A stretch of DNA of 64,000 bases from Microlunatus capsulatus (GTDB taxonomy: Bacteria; Actinomycetota; Actinomycetes; Propionibacteriales; Propionibacteriaceae), in the NCBI RefSeq assembly GCF_017876495.1, contig NZ_JAGIOB010000001.1, positions 2,790,001-2,854,000 of the forward strand, written 5' to 3'. How positions within the stretch are numbered: position 1 is the stretch's first letter; every line of letters starts with the position of its first letter. Both the position numbers and the translations under genes were made by a program. The notes beneath the pieces were generated by a model that saw only the letters and a program-made list of their open reading frames with translations, was not told the origin of the DNA and did no database searches. This document shows positions 57,937-64,000 of this stretch, piece by piece.

Positions 57937-59483
57937 GCGCTGGGGGCTGGTTCCCGGGCCGCGACCCGCGGGCCGTCCGGCACCCGGGCGCCCCGGGCGC
58001 GCGGCGCAGCACGGGCGGGCACCCGGTCCTGGTGGCCGGCGGCGGCATCGCCGGGCTGACCGCCGCCACCGGCCTCGCCGAGCGGGGGGTGCCGGTGACC
58101 CTCGTCGAGGCGCAGCCCCAGCTGGGCGGCCGGGTCCGGGCCTGGCCCGTCGAGCACCCCGGCGCGGGCGGCCCCCCGGTGACGATGAGCCGCGGCTTCC
58201 ACGCCTTCTTCCGGCAGTACTACAACCTGCGGGCGCTGCTGCGCCGCACCGACCCGGGCCTGGACCGGCTGGTGCCGCTGGCGGACTACCCCCTGGTCTC
58301 GGCCGCCGGCCAGCGCGACTCCTTCGCCGCGGTCCCGCGGACCCCGCCGCTCTCCATCGCCGCCTTCGTGGCGCAGAGCCCCTCCTTCACCGCCGCCGAC
58401 CTGGCCCGCGTCGACATCCCGGCGGCGCTGGAGCTGCTGGACGTCGACTTCCCCGCCACCTTCTCCCGCTACGACGGCGAGAGCGCGGCGGACTTCCTGG
58501 ACCGGCTGCGCTTCCCCTCCGACGCCCGGCACCTCGCGCTGGAGGTCTTCGCCCGCAGCTTCTTCGCCCACCCGTCGGAGTTCGCGGCGGGGGAGCTGGT
58601 GGCGATGTTCCACTCCTACTTCACCGGCTCGGCCGAGGGCCTGCTCTTCGACGTGCCGCGGGACGACTACGACACCAGCCTCTGGGCGCCGCTGGGCCGC
58701 CACCTGCACGGCCTCGGCGTCGAGGTGGCGACGTCGGAGACGGTCGAGCACGTGGCCGGGACCGGCGACGAGCTCGAGGTGACGCTGGGCTCGGGGGAGC
58801 AGCGCCGGGTCTCCGGCGTCGTGCTGGCCACCGACCCGGGTACGACCCGGCGCCTCGTCGACGGCTCCCCGCTGTTCGACGACGACTACCGCGGCCGGGT
58901 GGGCGCGGGCCGCAACGCGCCGCCGTTCGCCGTCTGGCGGCTCTGGCTGGACCGCCGGGCCGACGTCGAGCGCGCGCCGTTCCTCGGCACCAGCGGGTTC
59001 GGGCCGCTGGACAACGTCTCGCTGCTGGAGCGCTTCGAGGACGGCGCCCGCCGCTGGTCCGAGGCGCGCGGCGGCTCGGTCGTCGAGCTGCACGCCTACG
59101 CGCTGGCCGACGGGGTGGACGAGGACGCGCTGCGGGCCGAGCTGCGGCACCACCTCGACGTCCTCCTCCCCGAGCTGGCCGGCGCGGCCGTGCTGGCGCA
59201 GGAGTGGCTGGTGAGTGCGGACTGCCCGCTGGCCGGCACCGCGCCCTGGCAGCTGCGGCCCGGCGTCGCGACCCCCGACCCGCGGGTGGTGCTGGCCGGC
59301 GACGGCATCCGCTGCGACCACCCGGTCGCCCTCATGGAGCGGGCCGCGACGACGGGCTGGCTGGCCGCGAACGCGCTGCTGGCCCGCGAGGGCGTCGCCG
59401 GCCACGACCTCTGGACCGTCCCGACGGCCTCCCGGCACCCCGTCGCCGGCCGGGTCCGGCGGCTGCTCACCCGCGCCGGCTGA
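57933..59483 (+). CDS. CrtU-like FAD carotenoid aromatase/desaturase
   Basis: 516 residues, GTG overlapping the previous stop. FAD motif VAGGGIAGLTAATGLAERG (GGGIAG about 36-41), then LVEAQPQLGGRVRAWPVE and the stretch MSRGFHAFFRQYYNLRALLR, which closely matches CrtU proteins from memory. AGELVAMFHSYFTGSAEGLL and LLFDVPRDDYDTSLW also fit. CrtU converts beta-ionone rings to aromatic phi-type rings by desaturation and methyl shift. Normally its substrate comes from a lycopene cyclase, which is not in this window. It converges on the Rieske gene. Confidence 0.82.
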   Translation: MSAGGWFPGRDPRAVRHPGAPGARRSTGGHPVLVAGGGIAGLTAATGLAERGVPVTLVEAQPQLGGRVRAWPVEHPGAGGPPVTMSRGFHAFFRQYYNLRALLRRTDPGLDRLVPLADYPLVSAAGQRDSFAAVPRTPPLSIAAFVAQSPSFTAADLARVDIPAALELLDVDFPATFSRYDGESAADFLDRLRFPSDARHLALEVFARSFFAHPSEFAAGELVAMFHSYFTGSAEGLLFDVPRDDYDTSLWAPLGRHLHGLGVEVATSETVEHVAGTGDELEVTLGSGEQRRVSGVVLATDPGTTRRLVDGSPLFDDDYRGRVGAGRNAPPFAVWRLWLDRRADVERAPFLGTSGFGPLDNVSLLERFEDGARRWSEARGGSVVELHAYALADGVDEDALRAELRHHLDVLLPELAGAAVLAQEWLVSADCPLAGTAPWQLRPGVATPDPRVVLAGDGIRCDHPVALMERAATTGWLAANALLAREGVAGHDLWTVPTASRHPVAGRVRRLLTRAG

Positions 59484-59499
59484 GCCGGCGCGGCGATTC

Positions 59500-60570
59500 T
59501 CAGCCGGGGAACTCGCCCCGCTGGCGCAGGTCGTAGCGGCGCTCGGCGTAGTCGAGGTCGTCGACCCAGAGCTGCCGGGCGGTCCGGCGGATCAGGGGCT
59601 TGAGCACCGGGGAGAACCAGCGGGCCGCGGCGAAGCCGGGGCGGTCGGAGTAGGCGATCGTCGCCTCGGTGATCATCGTCCTCGGCCGGCCCTCCTCGTC
59701 CACCCCCAGCGGGGTGGCGTGGGTCTCCACGACGCTGCCGGCGCCCTCGCCCTCGGTGATCCGCATGACGATGGTGCGGGCGTCGGGGCAGCTGAACTCG
59801 GCCTGGACGGGGACGCCCCACGTGCGGCTGAGCCGGAACGTCACGTCGACGACCATCGTCGTGTCGTCGCTGGCGTCGTCGTCGACGACGAGGTGGCTGA
59901 AGGCGTAGGGGTGGAACCAGGAGCCGTGCCACGGGTCCAGCCGGTTGGCGATGACGTCCTGCGGCTCGCAGACGCCGGGCTGGGCGATCACGGCGGCGAC
60001 CGAGCCCAGCAGCGGCGGGCGCGGCGGGAGCGAGGGCCGCTCGGTGGGCTCCTCGCCGGGCGTGGGCAGGCCCACCCAGACCAGCACGCCGTCGTCGAAG
60101 GCGCGGTAGGGGCTCCAGCCGGGCTGCGGCGCGTTCTCGAAGGCCAGGCCGTGCCAGCGGCAGTACATGGTGCCGTCCAGCACGGGGCAGCGGTCCATCA
60201 GCGCGCCCAGGTGCGGGCAGGCGCCCGGCCCGGCGACCAGCGTGCCCTCGCCGTCGCGCCACAGCACGACCTCGCGGCCGGCGATGGTGCGGGCGACGGA
60301 CTCGGCGCGGCCGACGTCGGTGCTGGCCCCGGCGACGTACCAGCCGCCCGAGTTCTGCGCCTGGGAGACCGCGAGCGCGGCGGCGATCCGCCGCGGCTTG
60401 GCCAGCCGCCAGGTCGAGATCATCCGGTCCTCGCGGGGCTGCGGCACCCGGTAGAGCGGGATGCGGCTGCGCACCGACGCGGGCATCGGGACCCCGGGCA
60501 GCAGGTCGGGCTCGGCGGCCTGCTGGCCGGTGGCCTGGCCGACGGCGTCAGCGGGGGTGCGGAGCGACAT
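59500..60570 (-). CDS. Rieske non-haem iron oxygenase (DUF5914 type) in the crt operon
   Basis: 356 residues from the ATG at 60570, overlapping the crtB 3' end by 23 nt. Rieske cluster ligands are CPH (C118, H120) and CRWH (C137, H140). A mononuclear iron motif D-x2-H-x4-H is visible at D212, H215 and H220 (LDPWHGSWFHP). It therefore looks like a complete oxygenase alpha subunit, not only an electron carrier. Related proteins occur in actinobacterial carotenoid clusters (recalled). Likely hydroxylates or oxygenates a carotenoid end group; no reductase partner gene is in the window. Confidence 0.82.
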   Translation of the reverse strand: MSLRTPADAVGQATGQQAAEPDLLPGVPMPASVRSRIPLYRVPQPREDRMISTWRLAKPRRIAAALAVSQAQNSGGWYVAGASTDVGRAESVARTIAGREVVLWRDGEGTLVAGPGACPHLGALMDRCPVLDGTMYCRWHGLAFENAPQPGWSPYRAFDDGVLVWVGLPTPGEEPTERPSLPPRPPLLGSVAAVIAQPGVCEPQDVIANRLDPWHGSWFHPYAFSHLVVDDDASDDTTMVVDVTFRLSRTWGVPVQAEFSCPDARTIVMRITEGEGAGSVVETHATPLGVDEEGRPRTMITEATIAYSDRPGFAAARWFSPVLKPLIRRTARQLWVDDLDYAERRYDLRQRGEFPG

Positions 60571-61603
60571 GGTCGGCGGTCCTTCCTGGTCCGGTCTGGG
60601 CGGCGGCGGGCGGCGTCGGCGGCCCCGCCACCATGATGCGCGCGGCGGTGGTGGCCTTGCGCCAGGTGGGCACCCGGGCCCGGGTGGTGAAGACGTCGTA
60701 GTCGGCGGCCTCGATGCGCTCGAGGATCTGGCTGTAGAGCACCCGGGCGGCGCCGACGCAGCGGGCCGAGCGGCCCGGCAGCAGGGCGATGCCGGTGTCG
60801 GCCAGCGCGTAGAGCTCGCGGTTGCGGGCGATCTGGAAGGCCAGGAACTCCCGCCACTCCGGCGTCGCGCGCCGCCGGCCGCGCGCCTCCACGGCCTCAC
60901 CTGCGGGGGGGACGACCCCCCCGAGCCCCCCCGCGACACGCGAAGGGTCGAGCTCGACGCCGAAGCGCCGCAGGTCCTCCTGCGGCACGTAGACGCGGCC
61001 GCGGTCGAGGTCCTCGTCGACGTCGCGCAGGAAGTTCGTCAGCTGGAAGGCCAGGCCCAGGGCACGAGCCGGCTCCTTCGCCATCGGGCTGGCAGGCTCC
61101 AGCACCGGGAGCATCATCTCCCCGATGACCGCGGCCGAGCCCTCCATGTAGCCGCAGAGGTCGTCCCACGTCTCGTAGGCGGTGGTGGTGAGGTCCATCG
61201 CCATCGCGCCGAAGAAGCGGTCGAAGCACTCGCGCTCGATGTCGCAGCCGACGACGGTGGCGGCGACGGCGGCCATCACCGGGTCGTCGCCGGTCGGGGC
61301 ACCGGCCTCCTCGGCCGCCACGGCGGTCCGGTAGCGGTCGGCGAAGGCCTGCAGCGCGGCCGCGGTGGCCGCGGTGTCCCCGCCGTCGATGACGGCCTGG
61401 TCGTCGACGATGTCGTCGGCGAGCCGGCAGAGCGCGTACACCGCGTGCACGTGCTTGCGGCGGGCCCGGGGCAGCAGAGCGGCGCCCCAGTAGTAGGTGG
61501 TGCCGTAGCGCCAGGTCAGCCGGGCGGCCTCGCGGTAGCCCGCGTGCAGCAGGGCCGTGCGGCCGCCGTCGGAGGCGGCGGGGGCGTCGGTGGTGCGGCT
61601 CAC
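60548..61603 (-). CDS. crtB: Phytoene synthase
   Basis: 351 residues from the GTG at 61603, overlapping the crtI stop (GTGA). First Asp-rich motif LADDIVDDQA (63-67), second LRDVDEDLDRGRVYVP (194-198), plus YCRYVAG-like ECFDRFFGAMAMDL. It condenses two geranylgeranyl diphosphates to phytoene. A short proline/glycine-rich insert after RVAGGLGG (around 220-240) is unusual compared with most CrtB and may be a linker. Last but one gene of the crtE-I-B-Rieske operon. Confidence 0.93.
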   Translation of the reverse strand: MSRTTDAPAASDGGRTALLHAGYREAARLTWRYGTTYYWGAALLPRARRKHVHAVYALCRLADDIVDDQAVIDGGDTAATAAALQAFADRYRTAVAAEEAGAPTGDDPVMAAVAATVVGCDIERECFDRFFGAMAMDLTTTAYETWDDLCGYMEGSAAVIGEMMLPVLEPASPMAKEPARALGLAFQLTNFLRDVDEDLDRGRVYVPQEDLRRFGVELDPSRVAGGLGGVVPPAGEAVEARGRRRATPEWREFLAFQIARNRELYALADTGIALLPGRSARCVGAARVLYSQILERIEAADYDVFTTRARVPTWRKATTAARIMVAGPPTPPAAAQTGPGRTADHVAPHPR

Positions 61604-63090
61604 CGGGTCGGCCCCGGCAGGTAGCCGCTCACCCGCTCGGCGGCGAGCTTGCCCGAGATCAGCACCATCGGCACGCCGACGCCGGGCACCGTGCCCGAGC
61701 CCGCGAAGAAGAAGCCGGGCACCCGCTTCTCGACGTTCGGCGGCCGGAACGGGCCGGTCTGGGGGAACGTGTGCGCGAGGGCGAACGGGGTGCCGGCTGC
61801 CATCCCCTGGCGCTGCCAGCCGAGCGGGTCGACGAGCTCCTCGGTGACGACGTCGTCCGGGTAGCCGTTGGCGGAGAGGAAGCCGTGCAGCCGGTCGCGC
61901 ATGGCCGGCGCCTCCTGCACCCAGTCGATCTTGCCGCCGGAGAGGTTGGGCACGGGCTCCAGGACGAACAGCGACGAGCAGCCCTCCGGCGCCGCGGAGG
62001 GGGCGTCGAGCGAGGCGATGGTGACCATCCGCGACGGGTCGGGCATCAGCTCGCCGCGGTCCAGCAGCGCGTCGAAGGCCGTGTTCCACTCGTGCCCGAA
62101 GTGGATGTTGTGGTGCGCGGCGCTCTCCTCGGGGAGGCCGCGGACGCCGACGTGCCAGACGACGGCCGAGGGCGAGTAGTCGCCCTTGCCCGGGCGCGCG
62201 GCCCGCGGCGGGGTCAGCTCGGGCAGCAGGTGCTCGTAGGCGACGGGGGTGTCCAGCGTGCAGACGACGGCGTCGGCGCTGACCGCCTCACCGCCCGCGA
62301 GGCGGACGCCGGCCACCCGGCCGGTGGGGGAGCGCAGCACCGTCTCGACGCTCTCGCCGTAGCGGAACTGCGCGCCGGCCTTCTCGGCCGCCTGCGCCAG
62401 CGCCAGGGGCACCGCGTGCATGCCGCCCTCGGGGAAGAAGACCCCCTCGATGCTGTCCATGTAGGTGATCACCGCGTAGAGGGCCAGCGCCTTCTCGGGC
62501 GCCAGGCCGGCGTACATCGCCTGGAAGCTGAACAGCCGGTGCAGCCGCGGGTCCTGGAAGTGGGAGCGGACGGCCGGGCCCAGCCGGCGGAACGCGCCGA
62601 GCTGCAGCAGCTTGGCGGCGGCCCGCGGGTTCTTCAGCAGCCCCAGCGGGGAGTCGAAGTTGGTGTCGATGAAGTTCGGCATCTCGGCGACGTAGAGCTT
62701 GCGCAGCCACTCGACGAAGCCCTCGAAGGCCGCGGCGTCGACGCTGCCGCAGGTCTCGGCGATCTCCTGGCGCATCGCGTCGCGGTCGCCGCGGACCATG
62801 ATCGTGCTGCCGTCGGCGTACACCGCGCGGTAGGCCGGGTCGAGGCGCTTGAGCGGGCCCAGCGCGGACAGGTCGCTGCCGGCGGCGCGGAGCACGTCGG
62901 CGATGAGGTCCGGCATGGTCAGCACGCTGGGGCCGGTGTCGAAGGTGAAGCCGTCGCGCTGCAGCAGCCCGTTGCGGCCGCCGGCGATGTCCTCCCGCTC
63001 GACGACGGTGACGTCGTAGCCGCGACCGGCGAGGTGGCAGGCGGTGGAGAGGCCGGCGAGACCGGCCCCGATGACGACGACGGAGCTCAT
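61600..63090 (-). CDS. crtI: Phytoene desaturase
   Basis: 496 residues from the ATG at 63090. FAD motif VVVIGAGLAGLSTACHLAGR (GAGLAG 8-13), then VVEREDIAGGRNGLLQRDGF, YMDSIEGVFFPEGGMHAVPL and the C-terminal CrtI signature PNVEKRVPGFFFAGSGTVPG. It introduces double bonds into phytoene to give neurosporene or lycopene. The number of desaturation steps cannot be told. It lies 76 nt after crtE and overlaps crtB by 4 nt. Confidence 0.93.
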   Translation of the reverse strand: MSSVVVIGAGLAGLSTACHLAGRGYDVTVVEREDIAGGRNGLLQRDGFTFDTGPSVLTMPDLIADVLRAAGSDLSALGPLKRLDPAYRAVYADGSTIMVRGDRDAMRQEIAETCGSVDAAAFEGFVEWLRKLYVAEMPNFIDTNFDSPLGLLKNPRAAAKLLQLGAFRRLGPAVRSHFQDPRLHRLFSFQAMYAGLAPEKALALYAVITYMDSIEGVFFPEGGMHAVPLALAQAAEKAGAQFRYGESVETVLRSPTGRVAGVRLAGGEAVSADAVVCTLDTPVAYEHLLPELTPPRAARPGKGDYSPSAVVWHVGVRGLPEESAAHHNIHFGHEWNTAFDALLDRGELMPDPSRMVTIASLDAPSAAPEGCSSLFVLEPVPNLSGGKIDWVQEAPAMRDRLHGFLSANGYPDDVVTEELVDPLGWQRQGMAAGTPFALAHTFPQTGPFRPPNVEKRVPGFFFAGSGTVPGVGVPMVLISGKLAAERVSGYLPGPTR

Positions 63091-63166
63091 GCGCGGGCCG
63101 GGGACGGGGTGGTCATGCGGGTGGGGTGCTCCTCGAGCGGTGGGGTGGGACGGGGGCGAGGGCCGC

Positions 63167-64000
63167 TCACCGGTCGCGCCAGGCGATCCGGTGGGCCATC
63201 TGGGTGAGGCCGGCGACGCCGTCGGGGTCGAGCCCCTCGGCGCCGAGGGCGGCGACGGCGGCGTGCACGTGGGCGCTGATCCGGGACTCGACGGCGTCGA
63301 CGACGCCACCGGCCCGCAGCGCGTCCTGCAGGAAGACGACGTCGGCCGGGCTCAGCGCCGGGGTGCCGACCCGTTCCAGCACGTCGCGCGCCGGGCCCTG
63401 CAGCAGCTCGTGGGCCAGGGAGAGGATGACGGTGGGCTTGCCCGAGAGCAGGTCGTCACCGGCCGGCTTGCCGGTGCGGGCGGGGTCGCCCCAGACGCCC
63501 AGCAGGTCGTCGCGCAGCGCGAACGCCTCGCCGACCTCGGCGCCGTAGGTGGCCAGCACCTCGACGGTCGCGCGGTCGGCGCCGGCCGCGGTGGCGCCCA
63601 GCTGGAGGGGCCGCCAGACGGTGTAGCAGCCCGACTTGGCCTGGGCCACCTGGCGCGCGTGCTCCAGGTCGCGGCGGCCGGCGGCGCTGCCGGTGAGGTC
63701 CCGGCTCTGCCCGCGGACCAGCTCGACGACCAGCACCCGCCACACCGACCGCATGGCCGCCGGCAGCGAGCTGACGAGGTGGTCGGCCTCGGCGTGCGCG
63801 AGGTCGCCGACCAGGACCGCGATGCTGTCGCCGAAGCGGTTCGCGCTGCCGCGGCCCCCGCTGTGCAGGTGCAGCTGGGCGGCGAGGGTGTGCACCGAGG
63901 GCTGGCCGCGGCGGGAGGCGGACTCGTCCATGACGTCGTCGTGGATGAGGGCGAAGATGTGCAGCAGCTCCAGCGCCGTCGCGACCTGGAGGACGTCGGC
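63167..64000 (-). CDS. crtE: Geranylgeranyl diphosphate synthase, C-terminal part
   Basis: The frame is open to the window end, so the N-terminus is missing; about 277 residues remain. The first Asp-rich motif is IHDDVMDES and the second is LRDDLLGVWGDPARTGKPAG, followed by DDLLSGKPT, diagnostic of actinobacterial CrtE-type polyprenyl synthases. It elongates farnesyl or shorter diphosphates to GGPP, the precursor used by CrtB. It is the first visible gene of the crtE-crtI-crtB-Rieske operon; its promoter lies outside the window. Confidence 0.92.
   Translation of the reverse strand, partial: ADVLQVATALELLHIFALIHDDVMDESASRRGQPSVHTLAAQLHLHSGGRGSANRFGDSIAVLVGDLAHAEADHLVSSLPAAMRSVWRVLVVELVRGQSRDLTGSAAGRRDLEHARQVAQAKSGCYTVWRPLQLGATAAGADRATVEVLATYGAEVGEAFALRDDLLGVWGDPARTGKPAGDDLLSGKPTVILSLAHELLQGPARDVLERVGTPALSPADVVFLQDALRAGGVVDAVESRISAHVHAAVAALGAEGLDPDGVAGLTQMAHRIAWRDR

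Noticed and set aside
1-64000. tRNA, rRNA, CRISPR arrays, IS elements, prophage genes
   Set aside because: I looked for repeat-spacer patterns, transposase or integrase motifs and tRNA-like cloverleaves and saw none. Without a covariance search a small ncRNA could be missed.

Overview
The window is very GC-rich, gene-dense DNA from a high-GC actinobacterium. GTG starts are common, stop/start overlaps (GTGA, ATGA) link many genes, and -10 boxes read TAGGGT, TAGCGT or TACTGT. The sigma factor/Asp23 operon, Tat-type lipoprotein sugar-binding proteins, LacI regulators and an EIB-type carotenoid operon next to CrtT- and CrtU-like genes suggest a pigmented soil or rock actinomycete. Geodermatophilaceae is my best guess, but that is inference. 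I see no tRNA, rRNA, CRISPR array, IS element or prophage.

Layout. 1-1.9 kb: 3' end of a sigma-70 gene, two Asp23/Gls24-type genes and a small membrane protein. 1.9-14.3 kb: a plant-polysaccharide locus with a GH5-like enzyme, an intracellular GH120-type beta-xylosidase, a GMC oxidoreductase and a LacI repressor, divergent from a CUT1 importer (binding protein plus two permeases), a second GH5-like enzyme and a nucleoside hydrolase. 14.4-17.8 kb: DinB-fold protein divergent from a WYL regulator, a methyltransferase, a GAF protein. 17.8-26.8 kb: secreted beta-helix protein, a second CUT1 importer led by a class V aminotransferase, a FadR-type regulator and an SDR. 26.9-36.2 kb: CAP-domain protein, GH13 alpha-glucosidase, LacI regulator, third CUT1 importer and GH42 beta-galactosidase. 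36.3-43.6 kb: DUF2795 protein, then an overlapping gene series with a GT4, a GmhB-like heptose phosphatase, three GT9 heptosyltransferase-type enzymes, an HldE-like sugar kinase and an EamA exporter. 43.6-50 kb: FG-GAP secreted protein, zinc alcohol dehydrogenase, secreted propeller protein, VOC protein, aldo/keto reductase. 50-54.2 kb: DUF4129/MoxR/DUF58 operon. 54.3-57 kb: GH15-like protein and ROK regulator. 57.2-64 kb: CrtT-like methyltransferase and CrtU-like aromatase, facing crtE-crtI-crtB plus a Rieske oxygenase.

How they work together. Most of the left half imports oligosaccharides and hydrolyses them in the cytoplasm. Each importer has its own regulator and glycosidases, but none has an ATPase gene, so a shared MsiK-type ATPase elsewhere is likely. 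The xylan-type locus has a palindrome CGAAAGTTTCG that resembles the xylanase operator reported in Streptomyces. The right half holds a heptose-type surface-glycan series, unexpected in an organism without LPS, and a carotenoid cluster with three tailoring enzymes but no lycopene cyclase in view. These two, together with the xyloside locus, are the parts most likely to hold new biology.
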